Positions 8,210 through 16,893 of a stretch of DNA of 64,000 nt are shown piece after piece. The stretch spans positions 1 through 64,000 of the forward strand of contig CAJUCC010000092.1 in the NCBI GenBank assembly GCA_910585205.1, written 5' to 3'. A program made the translations under genes and the position numbers. The notes beneath the pieces were generated by a model. The model did no database searches. It had not been told where the DNA came from and saw only the letters and a program-made list of their open reading frames with translations. This DNA comes from an uncultured Lachnospiraceae bacterium (lineage in GTDB: Bacteria > Bacillota > Clostridia > Lachnospirales > Lachnospiraceae). How positions within the stretch are numbered: position 1 is the stretch's first letter; each line of letters opens with the position of its first letter.

Positions 8210-8938
8210 ATGTCAGGACATTCAAAGTTTGCAAATATCAAGCATAAAAAAGAAAAGAACGATGCCGCAAAGGGCAAAATATTTACCATTATCGGCAGAG
8301 AGATTGCGGTAGCCGTCAAAGAGGGCGGACCCGATGTCAACAACAATTTCCGGCTTGCCGCCGTCGTGGCCAAGGCCAAGGCCAATAATATGCCCAATGA
8401 TACGATCGAGCGGGGGATTAAAAAGGCGGCCGGCGATACGGGCAACGTCAATTACGAGTATGTTACATACGAAGGCTACGGGCCGGGCGGCATCGCGATT
8501 ATCGTCGATGCGCTGACCGACAATAAAAACCGTACCGCCGCCAATGTCAGAAGCGCGTTTACCAAGGGACGCGGCAGCATCGGTACACAGGGATGCGTGT
8601 CCTTTATGTTTGACAAAAAGGGACAGATTATTATCGACAAAGAGGCATACGACGGCGACGGTGACGATCTGATGATGACAGTGCTGGATGCGGGAGCGGA
8701 AGATTTTTCCGAGGAAGAGGACAGCTACGAGATCATTACGGAGCCGGATGCACTGGAAGGTGTCAGAAAGGCGGTGGAAGACGCGGGCATCGAGATGGTG
8801 TCGGCGGAAGTGACGATGATTCCGCAGAATTATGTGGCGCTGTCAGCGGAAGAAGACGTGAAAAACCTGCAGCGCACGCTGGATCTGCTGGATGACGACG
8901 ACGACGTACAGGCTGTGTATACGAACTGGGATGAATAA
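8210..8938 (+). CDS. yebC: YebC/PmpR family DNA-binding protein (TACO1-like)
   Basis: 242 aa, standard family length. N-terminal MSGHSKFANIKHKKEKNDA, then GRGSIGTQGCVSFMFDKKG and an acidic C-terminus (DLLDDDDDVQAVYTN). Family members act as transcription regulators or, as shown for TACO1-like proteins, help translation of proline stretches. The start at 8210 follows AAAGGAG; the longer in-frame start at 8147 would add a non-conserved extension. It is codirectional with its neighbours and 72 bp after the CBS gene. Confidence 0.95.
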   Translation: MSGHSKFANIKHKKEKNDAAKGKIFTIIGREIAVAVKEGGPDVNNNFRLAAVVAKAKANNMPNDTIERGIKKAAGDTGNVNYEYVTYEGYGPGGIAIIVDALTDNKNRTAANVRSAFTKGRGSIGTQGCVSFMFDKKGQIIIDKEAYDGDGDDLMMTVLDAGAEDFSEEEDSYEIITEPDALEGVRKAVEDAGIEMVSAEVTMIPQNYVALSAEEDVKNLQRTLDLLDDDDDVQAVYTNWDE

Positions 8939-8970
8939 AGAAGCAGCCGCCGGAGGAAAGGGTAAATAAC

Positions 8971-9903
8971 ATGATGGTATACAGAGAGGGCAGATGTCCG
9001 AAATGCAAGGAAGTGATGCAGATCCCGGCAGGTAGAAATCAGATTATCTGCATGTTCTGCGGGGAGACGTTTGCCGTGGCGGATACGGACGAAGTTGATG
9101 CGGGTAATTATGCGGCGGAGCTGGAAGCATTCCGGGAATGTGTTGACTCCCTTTTCTGCGATGTGGAAAAGACGGTAAAAGGCTTTCAGCGGAATCAGTA
9201 TGAGGGAAGTTTTCAGAATTATCTGCTGGCCTGTCAGAAGCAGCTGAAAACGATCGACAGAATCATGCATGCGGCTCCCGATCGGACGGCAGCGGCAGAA
9301 ACACTGGCAGAGACGGTGACAGACGCCGCGCAGCGGGCCATGGAAAACAGCGGCGTGGGCAGACTGGGCAGAGAGTCGCTGCAGATGACGATGAATATGT
9401 ATATGGTGACATATGTGCTGCCGGCGATTCTGTACACGGATGCGGGATTGGCCGATCTGACGGACTGTATCTGCCGGAAGTGGTCCGCTGCCTTTAAGAA
9501 AAGCAATATTCAGGCTGCCACGTTCGACTCTCTGAAAGAGGGATTCCGCAGAAAACTCTGTTATATTACGACGGCAGTCTGTGAAAGCCTGCATAAGCCG
9601 CGCGACTGTTATGAGCTGCAGGTTTTAAAGGCGTACCGGGACAATTATCTCTCCACTGCACCGGGCGGGGAAGCGCTGATTGCACAGTACTATGATCTGG
9701 CGCCGACGATTGTCAAGCGTGTCAATAAGCAGAAAGAACATGAGACGATTTACCGGGAATTGTATGATACCTATATCAGTCCCTGTGTCAGACTGATCGA
9801 AGAGGGCGAAAACGAGGCGTGCCGGGAGAAATATCAGGAAATGGTAGAGCGGTTACAGGCAGAGTATATAAACACGGCAAAGGAGCAAAAGCGTGACAGA
9901 TAA
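8971..9903 (+). CDS. CFI-box-CTERM domain protein with N-terminal zinc ribbon
   Basis: 310 aa. N-terminal CPKC...CMFC (residues about 9-31) is a four-cysteine zinc-ribbon. The middle (about 40-190) is helical with no recognised domain. The C-terminus from Cys197 carries CYITTAV, then ELQVLKAYRDNYLST and GGEALIAQYYDLAPTIV, which matches the CFI-box pattern (CFIATA...RDxxL...YY..sP) found at the end of many bacterial proteins of unknown role. No signal peptide or membrane segment. A 55-aa gene overlaps its last codons, and a TepA-like protease follows. Function unknown; the CFI-box assignment is from motif memory. Confidence 0.75.
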   Translation: MMVYREGRCPKCKEVMQIPAGRNQIICMFCGETFAVADTDEVDAGNYAAELEAFRECVDSLFCDVEKTVKGFQRNQYEGSFQNYLLACQKQLKTIDRIMHAAPDRTAAAETLAETVTDAAQRAMENSGVGRLGRESLQMTMNMYMVTYVLPAILYTDAGLADLTDCICRKWSAAFKKSNIQAATFDSLKEGFRRKLCYITTAVCESLHKPRDCYELQVLKAYRDNYLSTAPGGEALIAQYYDLAPTIVKRVNKQKEHETIYRELYDTYISPCVRLIEEGENEACREKYQEMVERLQAEYINTAKEQKRDR

Positions 9904-10060
9904 AGACAAATCCTCAGAAGAAATCCAGTATATTCCCAATCCGCTGCCGCTCCCGAAAAAACACAAACGGCGGGAGATCCAGTTTGATTTTGAACCGGGG
10001 CCGGAACTTCTGGAGTTTGACGTGGAAGTAAAGGAAGGACAGGAAGATTTTGATATTTGA
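9893..10060 (+). CDS. Small conserved hypothetical protein, 55 aa
   Basis: GTG start at 9893 with AAAGGAG 7 bp upstream, overlapping the end of the CFI-box gene by 11 bp. The peptide is Pro/Lys-rich then acidic (IPNPLPLPKKHKRRE, then FDFEPGPELLEFDVEV). No signal peptide, membrane segment or cysteines. It ends at TGA 10060 and is followed by a terminator, so it is the last gene of the upstream unit. Its good ribosome site, overlap and protein-like composition support it as real. Function unknown. Confidence 0.6.
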   Translation: MTDKDKSSEEIQYIPNPLPLPKKHKRREIQFDFEPGPELLEFDVEVKEGQEDFDI

Positions 10061-10105
10061 CGAATGATTCTATCAAAACTGTGGATAATAGAGGGCAGAA
10101 CGCTG

Positions 10106-10130
10106 AAAAAGAGCGGACTGCTCTTTTTTT
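10106..10130 (+). terminator. Intrinsic terminator after the 55-aa gene
   Basis: AAAAAGAGC (10106-10114), loop GGACT, GCTCTTTTT followed by further T residues. It ends the upstream unit, 23 bp before the tepA-like gene. Confidence 0.8.
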
Positions 10131-10152
10131 ATATTGCGGCAAAGGAGTCACT

Positions 10153-10926
10153 ATGGCAAAGAATCATAAAAATCATAAGAGTGTACAGAACAAAAGTGAA
10201 AATGCGGCGTATCAGAACAACGCAGAGAAGGGCGCCCGGTCGGAGAAGCGGGAAGAGGAAAAGCACCGGGACGAGCGCATTGAAGAGACGGGACAGACAA
10301 CGATGGGAAACGTGCACCTGATAACGATTATCGGGGAAGTGGAAGGACACGACAATCTGGGCAGCAATACCAAGACGACGAAGTATGAGCATATCCTGCC
10401 GCAGCTTGCCGCCATTGAAGACAGCGGAGAGATACAGGGACTTCTGGTACTGCTCAATACGATGGGCGGTGATGTGGAGGCAGGACTTGCGATTGCGGAG
10501 ATGATCGCTTCCCTGAGCAAGCCCACCGTTTCGCTTGTCCTGGGAGGCAGCCATTCGATCGGCGTGCCCATTGCCACCAGCACGGATTATTCGTATATCG
10601 TGCCTACCGGAACGATGGTAATCCATCCCGTGCGGATGAACGGCATGGTGATCGGTGCACCGCAGACTTTTGACTATTTCAAACAGATGCAGGACCGGAT
10701 CACGGGCTTTGTCTGCAGCCATTGCCGTGTCACCCGCGAACGCATGGAAGAGATGATGATGACGACCGGCGTTCTGACCAAGGACATGGGAACGATTCTG
10801 GTCGGCGGTGAGGCGGTCCGCGAGGGACTGATCGATGAAGTGGGCGGCATCCGGGAAGCAGTGAAAAAACTGCACGATCTGATGGAGAAAGGCCCGCAGG
10901 TGCGGCCGATCTCCGGTGCAAAGTAG
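10153..10926 (+). CDS. ClpP-fold serine protease, TepA-like
   Basis: 257 aa. Family: ClpP/crotonase-fold peptidases related to Bacillus TepA, a cytosolic protease linked to protein export or signal-peptide degradation. About 55 N-terminal residues are charged and disordered (Lys/Glu-rich). The catalytic domain shows LLNTMGGDVEAGLAIAEMI, the serine motif GGSHSIGVPIA and the histidine motif TMVIHPVRMNG, with the sheet region ILVGGEAVREGLIDEVGG. ATG 10153 has AAAGGAG upstream; longer in-frame starts would run through the terminator. It ends directly against the oppositely oriented ABC permease (stops at 10926 and 10927) with no room for a separate terminator. Confidence 0.85.
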   Translation: MAKNHKNHKSVQNKSENAAYQNNAEKGARSEKREEEKHRDERIEETGQTTMGNVHLITIIGEVEGHDNLGSNTKTTKYEHILPQLAAIEDSGEIQGLLVLLNTMGGDVEAGLAIAEMIASLSKPTVSLVLGGSHSIGVPIATSTDYSYIVPTGTMVIHPVRMNGMVIGAPQTFDYFKQMQDRITGFVCSHCRVTRERMEEMMMTTGVLTKDMGTILVGGEAVREGLIDEVGGIREAVKKLHDLMEKGPQVRPISGAK

Positions 10927-11739
10927 TTACAGCCGCTTTTTATACCAGTGCTCGGTATACTGAATCAACTGATACAGCGCCATGGCGATCATGCAGAGGA
11001 TAATAATGCTGGTGATGACGAGATGGAGCTGAAATACCTGGCTGCCGTAGATGATCAGATAGCCGAGTCCGCGGCGGGCGGCGAGAAATTCTCCGATGAT
11101 GACACCGACGAGCGCAAGACCGATATTCACTTTCATCGTGCTCAGGATTGTGGGAATCGAATCGGGCAGTACCACTTTCAAAAACACGTCTTTTTTCGTG
11201 CCGCCCAACGTATAAATTAATGTCATTTTTTCTTCATCCACCTGGTGGAAGCCTGTATAAAGGCTGATGATGCAGCCGAACAGGGCGACCGAGATGCCTG
11301 CCACAATGATTGTGTCCGTACCGGTGCCGAGCCATACGATAAACAGCGGCGCCAGTGCGGACTTGGGCAGGCTGTTCAGAATGACCAGATAAGGCTCCAT
11401 AATTTCCGAGAGACTTTTGGAATACCAGAGCAGCGTTGCCGCCAGCAGACCTATGGCGATCACGAGAAAGAAACTGACGAGCGTTTCCAGCAGGGTGACA
11501 CCGATATGCCCGAAAAGGGAGTGATCTGCCACCATGGACAGGAAACAGGACAATACCCGGCTCGGACTGCTGAAAAAGAAGCTGTCAATAACGGACAGAT
11601 CGGCGCAGAGTTCCCAGATGCCCAGAAAGAGGAGCAGCAGGAATAACCGCACACAGGTTATGGAATGGTGGTGTTTTCTGTGCTTTTTAAGATAAAGTTC
11701 CTGCGCGGTGAGTTCCTGCGGACTGTTACGGTTTTTCAT
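10927..11739 (-). CDS. ABC transporter permease, SsuC/TauC/ThiX type
   Basis: 270 aa. Binding-protein-dependent transport permease with about six membrane helices and the EAA-type loop region around GGTKKDVFLKVVLPDSIPT. The family imports sulfonates, taurine, nitrate or thiamine precursors; the substrate cannot be read from sequence. It overlaps the ATPase gene by 14 bp on the same strand, so they form an operon. Unusually, the expected periplasmic-type binding protein gene is not adjacent; the next gene on the other side is tepA-like. Confidence 0.88.
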   Translation of the reverse strand: MKNRNSPQELTAQELYLKKHRKHHHSITCVRLFLLLLFLGIWELCADLSVIDSFFFSSPSRVLSCFLSMVADHSLFGHIGVTLLETLVSFFLVIAIGLLAATLLWYSKSLSEIMEPYLVILNSLPKSALAPLFIVWLGTGTDTIIVAGISVALFGCIISLYTGFHQVDEEKMTLIYTLGGTKKDVFLKVVLPDSIPTILSTMKVNIGLALVGVIIGEFLAARRGLGYLIIYGSQVFQLHLVITSIIILCMIAMALYQLIQYTEHWYKKRL

Positions 11740-12499
11740 GAGAAAGCTCCTTCCATAAAAGATTAAAATAATGTTGGAATTCCGGGGCGCTGCGGGCGGC
11801 CAGCAGGGAGTCGTCCGTTTTGGTCAAAGTAACGGCCACTTCTTTTTTTACGGTCGCCGGACGTCCGGTGAGAATAATGATACGGTCCGCCAGACTGATG
11901 GCTTCCGAGAGGTCATGGGTAATCAGTATGGCGGTTTTTCCGGTCGTGCGGATAATATTGCCAATGTCACCGGATACGGCCAGCCTGGTCTGATAATCCA
12001 GTGCGCTGAACGGCTCGTCGAGCAGCAAAATATCGGGATTCATAACAAGGGTGCGGATCAGAGCGGCGCGCTGGCGCATACCGCCGGAAAGTTCCCCGGG
12101 ATGTTTGTCTTTGAATTTGTAGAGATCGTAGTCTTCCAGAAGCTTTTCGGCGAAGGCAATCCGCTCCGGCGTTTTCTGACGGTTGATCTCCAGTCCGAGG
12201 GTGACATTGCCAAGAATGGTACGCCATTCCAGCAGATGATCGTGCTGGAGCATATACCCTGTTTTGGGATAGTTCAGCGAGCCGTCCGGGTTCCGAAAGG
12301 CGATGGTGCCGCCCTCGGGGGTCAGCAGTCTGGCGATGATTGAGAGGAGCGTGGATTTGCCGCATCCGCTCGGTCCGACAACGGCGAGAAATTCCCCCTG
12401 ACGGACGGAAAAGGAAATGTCCGTAAGCGCAGGGATTTCTCCGTCCAGACTGTGGTAGGAATAGGATATATTGTGCAGTTGCAAAATCGGGGCGTTCAT
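11726..12499 (-). CDS. ABC transporter ATP-binding protein, SsuB/TauB/ThiZ type
   Basis: 257 aa with Walker A VGPSGCGKST (near residue 40), Q-loop YMLQHDHLLEWRTI, signature LSGGMRQRAALIRTL, Walker B ILLLDEPFSALD and H-loop ILITHDLSEAISLADRIIIL. This Q-loop and switch spacing is typical of nitrate/sulfonate/thiamine-precursor importers. ATG at 12499 with GGAGAG upstream. It is the first gene of the two-gene operon and is divergent from argH, with about 130 bp between them. Confidence 0.9.
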   Translation of the reverse strand: MNAPILQLHNISYSYHSLDGEIPALTDISFSVRQGEFLAVVGPSGCGKSTLLSIIARLLTPEGGTIAFRNPDGSLNYPKTGYMLQHDHLLEWRTILGNVTLGLEINRQKTPERIAFAEKLLEDYDLYKFKDKHPGELSGGMRQRAALIRTLVMNPDILLLDEPFSALDYQTRLAVSGDIGNIIRTTGKTAILITHDLSEAISLADRIIILTGRPATVKKEVAVTLTKTDDSLLAARSAPEFQHYFNLLWKELSHEKP

Positions 12500-12567
12500 G
12501 GCATCTCTCCAGAATAGTGATATTACCTTATATTATGTAATCTTTTACAAAATGCGACGATACTTTA

Positions 12568-12596
12568 TTGCAGTGAATCGAAATATATGGTATTAT
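12568..12596 (+). promoter_or_regulatory. Promoter for argH
   Basis: TTGCAG (12568-12573), 17-bp spacer, TATTAT (12591-12596), 35 bp before the argH ATG. No clear ArgR box seen nearby. Confidence 0.6.
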
Positions 12597-12631
12597 CAAA
12601 TTCAAGTTTAATAAACGGCAGGAGGGAAATT

Positions 12632-14029
12632 ATGGCGCAGCTTTGGGGCGGACGTTTTACGGGAGAAACCGATGCGCTGGTTTACCGGTTTAATGCTTCC
12701 ATTTCCTTCGATCAGCGACTGCTTGCGCAGGATATTGAGGGCAGTATTGCTCATGTGATTATGCTGGCAAAGCAGGATATACTGACCGGAGAGGAAAAGG
12801 ATGCCATCATCAAAGGGCTGACAGGCATCCGGGAGGATGCGGAAAGCGGTAAGCTTGCGATTACAGAGGAATACGAAGACATACATAGCTTTGTGGAGGC
12901 CAACCTGATCCGAAGGATCGGCGATACGGGCAAAAAGCTGCATACCGGCAGGAGCCGCAACGATCAGGTTGCGCTGGATATGCGGCTGTATACGAGAACG
13001 GAAATACAGGAGACGGAATGCCTGCTGCGGGAACTGCTGCAGACCCTGCTTTCCCTGATGGAAGAGCATCTGGATACCTATATGCCGGGGTTTACGCATC
13101 TGCAGAAAGCGCAGCCGGTTACGCTGGCGCATCATCTGGGCGCATATTTTGAAATGTTCCGGCGAGACTGTGAACGGATGCATGACATCTATAAGAGAAT
13201 GAATTACTGTCCGCTTGGCAGCGGTGCGCTGGCGGGAACGACCTATTCTCTGGACCGGGCGTATACGGCGCATTTGATGGGGTTTGCGGGACCGACACGC
13301 AACAGCATGGACGGCGTGTCAGACCGGGACTATTTGATTGAATATCTGGCGGCGGCCTCCGTGATTATGATGCATGTCAGCCGTTTCAGCGAGGAAATTA
13401 TTATCTGGAACAGCAATGAATATCAGTTTGTGGAAATCGACGATGCGTATTCCACAGGCAGCAGCATTATGCCGCAGAAAAAGAATCCCGATATTGCGGA
13501 GCTGGTGAGAGGAAAGACCGGCCGGGTGTATGGTGCGCTTTTATCGCTTCTCACTGTGATGAAGGGACTTCCGCTGGCCTATAATAAAGACATGCAGGAA
13601 GACAAGGAGCTGACTTTTGACGCCATGGATACGGTGAAGGGGTGTCTGAAGCTGTTTCAGGGGATGCTGCAGACGATGCGTTTTCGCAGGGACGTGATGG
13701 CCAGGAGCGCCATGAACGGATTTACGAATGCGACGGATGCCGCGGATTATCTGGTTAAAAAGGGCGTGCCTTTCCGGGATGCGCATGGCATCGTGGGAAA
13801 GCTTGTATTATATTGTATTACAAAAGAGACGACGATCGATGCCCTTTCTCTGGAAGAGCTGCAGGAGATCAGCCCTGTATTTACCGGGGATATTTATGAT
13901 GCCGTCAGTCTGGAAGCCTGTGTGGAGAGACGGCTGACAGGCGGTGCGCCGGGCCGGAAGGCTATGGAGCAGGCGATTGCGGAAGGCAGGGCATTTTTGA
14001 ATAGAGAATCGGAGGAAAATCATGAGTGA
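12632..14029 (+). CDS. argH: Argininosuccinate lyase
   Basis: Last step of arginine synthesis: argininosuccinate to arginine and fumarate, cytosolic homotetramer. 465 aa, normal length. Family signature GSSIMPQKKNPDIAELVRG near residue 278, N-terminal MAQLWGGRFTGETD, and the HTGRSRNDQVALDMR active-site segment. ATG 12632 follows GGAGGG; the ORF-extending TTG/ATG upstream lies in the promoter. argG is not adjacent, so this is a split arginine pathway. Its stop overlaps the asd start by 8 bp. Confidence 0.97.
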   Translation: MAQLWGGRFTGETDALVYRFNASISFDQRLLAQDIEGSIAHVIMLAKQDILTGEEKDAIIKGLTGIREDAESGKLAITEEYEDIHSFVEANLIRRIGDTGKKLHTGRSRNDQVALDMRLYTRTEIQETECLLRELLQTLLSLMEEHLDTYMPGFTHLQKAQPVTLAHHLGAYFEMFRRDCERMHDIYKRMNYCPLGSGALAGTTYSLDRAYTAHLMGFAGPTRNSMDGVSDRDYLIEYLAAASVIMMHVSRFSEEIIIWNSNEYQFVEIDDAYSTGSSIMPQKKNPDIAELVRGKTGRVYGALLSLLTVMKGLPLAYNKDMQEDKELTFDAMDTVKGCLKLFQGMLQTMRFRRDVMARSAMNGFTNATDAADYLVKKGVPFRDAHGIVGKLVLYCITKETTIDALSLEELQEISPVFTGDIYDAVSLEACVERRLTGGAPGRKAMEQAIAEGRAFLNRESEENHE

Positions 14030-15119
14030 GAAATTAAAAGTTGGTATTTTGGGCGGAACCGGTATGGTGGGGCAGCGTTTTATCGCGCTGCTGGAAAATC
14101 ATCCGTGGTTTGAAGTGACAACGATAGCGGCAAGCCCCCGTTCCGCAGGCAGGACATATGAGGAAGCGGCGGGCAGCAGATGGAAAATGGACACACCGAT
14201 GCCGGAGGCCGTGAAGAAGCTGGTCGTGGCGGATGTCAATCAGGTGGAGCAGGTGGCGTCTGCGGTCGATTTTGTATTCAGCGCCGTGGATATGACCAAA
14301 GACGAGATCTGTAAGATTGAGGAAGCGTATGCAAAAACGGAAACGCCGGTTGTCTCCAATAACAGCGCACACCGCTGGACACCCGATGTGCCGATGATTA
14401 TTCCGGAAGTAAACCCGGAACATATGGAAGTGATCGCATTTCAGAAAAAGAGATTGGGAACAACCCGGGGGTTTATTGCGGTGAAACCGAACTGCTCGAT
14501 TCAGAGCTATGCGCCTGCACTGGCCGCATGGAAGGAATTTGAACCATACGAAGTTGTGGCGACGACCTATCAGGCGATCTCGGGAGCCGGTAAGACGTTC
14601 CAGGACTGGCCGGAGATGACGGGCAATATTATTCCCTATATCGGCGGTGAGGAGGAGAAATCCGAGCGGGAGCCGCTGCGCGTACTCGGCCGTGTGGAAG
14701 ACGGCGTGATTAAACCGGCGGAAAGCCCGGTTATCACCTGCCAGTGTGTCCGTGTTCCGGTGCTGAACGGGCATACGGCGGCGGTGTTTGTCAAATTCCG
14801 CAAAAAGCCGACGAAAGAACAGTTGATTGACAGCTTGGTATCTTATCGCGGACTGCCGCAGGAACTGGCGCTTCCGGGCGCTCCCGCACAGTTTATCCAA
14901 TATCTGGAAGAGGATAACCGGCCGCAGGTGACACAGGATGTGGATTATGAGAACGGCATGGGCATTTCCATCGGACGCCTGCGGGAAGATACGGTTTATG
15001 ACTGGAAGTTTATCGGCTTGTCTCACAATACCGTGCGGGGCGCGGCAGGCGGTGCGATTCTCTGCGCGGAACTTCTGAAAGCGAAAGGGTATATTGTAAA
15101 AAAGCAGAACAACGGCTGA
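14022..15119 (+). CDS. asd: Aspartate-semialdehyde dehydrogenase (archaeal/fungal-type)
   Basis: NADPH-dependent reduction of aspartyl phosphate to aspartate semialdehyde, feeding lysine/DAP, threonine and methionine. 365 aa. Rossmann motif GILGGTGMVGQRF at the N-terminus, catalytic Cys in KPNCSIQSY (near 160), and YQAISGAGKTFQDWPEM; the HTAAVFVKF active-site His is present. The insertion pattern (WKMDTPMPEAVKKL) is that of the archaeal/yeast-like class rather than the E. coli class, as is common in Clostridia. Overlaps the end of argH, suggesting coupling. Confidence 0.95.
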   Translation: MSEKLKVGILGGTGMVGQRFIALLENHPWFEVTTIAASPRSAGRTYEEAAGSRWKMDTPMPEAVKKLVVADVNQVEQVASAVDFVFSAVDMTKDEICKIEEAYAKTETPVVSNNSAHRWTPDVPMIIPEVNPEHMEVIAFQKKRLGTTRGFIAVKPNCSIQSYAPALAAWKEFEPYEVVATTYQAISGAGKTFQDWPEMTGNIIPYIGGEEEKSEREPLRVLGRVEDGVIKPAESPVITCQCVRVPVLNGHTAAVFVKFRKKPTKEQLIDSLVSYRGLPQELALPGAPAQFIQYLEEDNRPQVTQDVDYENGMGISIGRLREDTVYDWKFIGLSHNTVRGAAGGAILCAELLKAKGYIVKKQNNG

Positions 15120-15135
15120 ACATGCGGGAGGAAAA

Positions 15136-16881
15136 ATGTCCGTGAATGAATTTCAATACCAGATCGATCTGCTGAAAGCGCTGAATCAGAAGCTGAGCGG
15201 CGAGTGCAATATGTACCGTACCCTTGTGGGAACATCGAGCAATGCCTTTTTGTATATTTCCAATGCGGACGACAAATGCCTGGTTATGGGGAATTGGGAA
15301 CTGTTCTTTGATTTGGAGATCAGGAATTGTAATGACATCAAAAAGCTCTTTACGCAAATCAGGGAAGAAGATGTGGAACCTTTACGGGATGCTATTTATA
15401 TAGAAGAAACCGGCGGTTCCACAGCCGCAAGGGAGTTTTGTAAAAAAGACGGAAAACAGTGGATCGAGTGTGAAGTCAATGTGATCCGGGACGATGCCGG
15501 ACAGCCGAGAGAAAAGCTGCTGCGTTTCCGGGATATTACAAAGTTTAAGAGACAGAACGACGATCTGGCTTATCTGGCATATTATGATGCACTGACAGGG
15601 CTATATAACAGAAATCGTTTTGTCCAGGAATTGATGCGCTGGATGGAAAAGGCGGCGCAGGAAAAGGCGGCCGTCAGTGTGGCCTTCATCAATATCAATG
15701 ATTTCCGGAAGGTAAACGACGGGATCGGCGTACTGATCGGAGACGAACTGTTGCAGCAGTTTGCACAGTTTTTAAAGAGTTTGTGCACGGATGAGACGAT
15801 CATATGCGCGCATTTGAATGCGGATGCCTATTGCCTGGCAATTTATGACCCCTATGGGGACCGCACGATGGAAACGCTGTATGAACAGATACACAAGCGG
15901 CTGGAAAAACCGTTTGATCTTTCGGGCAATCAGGTGACGATTACGGTCAGCGTCGGCGTGGCGGAATACCCGGAAGCGGCGGAGACGCCGCTGGAGCTGA
16001 TTGAACGGGCAGAAATTGTGATGTTCCGGGTAAAGCATGAAAACAAGAGCGGCATCCGGTATTTTGACGCTCCCATTATACAGGATTTTGTTCAGACCGC
16101 GCAGATTGAGCGGAAACTGAAAAATGCGGTCTTTGAGAAAGAATTTTTGCTCTATTATCAGCCGCAGTACGATACCGCTTCCAATAATCTGCGCGGCGTC
16201 GAGGCGCTGATCCGCTGGCGGGATGAGGACGGCCGGATGATTAGTCCGGGAGAGTTTATCCCCATTGCGGAAAAAAGCAGTCTGATTATTCATATCGGCG
16301 AGTGGGTGATGGAAAAAGCGATTTCCACACTGGCGCACTGGAAAGAGAAATTCGGGGTCAGTCTGATGATGTCGATTAATATTTCTGCCCTGCAGTTTGC
16401 GCAGGAAGGGTTTGCGCATCATCTGATTGCACTGATAAAAGAATATGATGTTTCCCCGAAGGAAATCGAGCTGGAGATTACGGAAACGGTGCTTGTGGAC
16501 GACTTTGAACATATAATCAGGAAGCTCGAACTTTTGCGGCAATACGGCATACAGGCAGCGATCGACGATTTCGGAACCGGATATTCCGCGTTTTCCTATC
16601 TGCGAAAACTGCCGGTGCAGACCATAAAAATCGATAAATCATTTATTGATGCCATGTTGCGGGATAAGGCGGGGAATATCATTGTCGAATCGATTGTGGA
16701 TATGGTAAACCGTCTGGGTTATGAGACGATCGCGGAAGGCGTGGAAAAACAGGAACAGCTTGATTATCTGAAAAAGATCGGCTGCGAATACATACAGGGG
16801 TATCTGTTGGGCAAGCCCATGCCCGGAGAAAAAATCGAAGAGCTGTTGGAAGATCAGTTGGAGAGACAGGTGTGGGAATAG
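15136..16881 (+). CDS. PAS-GGDEF(degenerate)-EAL protein, probable c-di-GMP phosphodiesterase
   Basis: 581 aa, no membrane segment. N-terminal PAS-like sensor (about 1-140, ending in LLRFRDITKFKRQ). GGDEF domain at about 145-300 has the start DALTGLYNRNRF, but the signature is NADAY instead of GGDEF, so cyclase activity is unlikely. EAL domain (about 325-575) is complete: GVEALIRW, EITETVLVDD, IDDFGTGYSAFSYL, IKIDKSFI, AEGVEKQEQ and QGYLLGKPM. Best reading: an active phosphodiesterase whose GGDEF may bind GTP. GGAGG lies upstream of ATG 15136. Possibly expressed with the ATPase gene 12 bp downstream. Confidence 0.9.
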   Translation: MSVNEFQYQIDLLKALNQKLSGECNMYRTLVGTSSNAFLYISNADDKCLVMGNWELFFDLEIRNCNDIKKLFTQIREEDVEPLRDAIYIEETGGSTAAREFCKKDGKQWIECEVNVIRDDAGQPREKLLRFRDITKFKRQNDDLAYLAYYDALTGLYNRNRFVQELMRWMEKAAQEKAAVSVAFININDFRKVNDGIGVLIGDELLQQFAQFLKSLCTDETIICAHLNADAYCLAIYDPYGDRTMETLYEQIHKRLEKPFDLSGNQVTITVSVGVAEYPEAAETPLELIERAEIVMFRVKHENKSGIRYFDAPIIQDFVQTAQIERKLKNAVFEKEFLLYYQPQYDTASNNLRGVEALIRWRDEDGRMISPGEFIPIAEKSSLIIHIGEWVMEKAISTLAHWKEKFGVSLMMSINISALQFAQEGFAHHLIALIKEYDVSPKEIELEITETVLVDDFEHIIRKLELLRQYGIQAAIDDFGTGYSAFSYLRKLPVQTIKIDKSFIDAMLRDKAGNIIVESIVDMVNRLGYETIAEGVEKQEQLDYLKKIGCEYIQGYLLGKPMPGEKIEELLEDQLERQVWE

Positions 16882-16893
16882 CAGGGATTGCAT

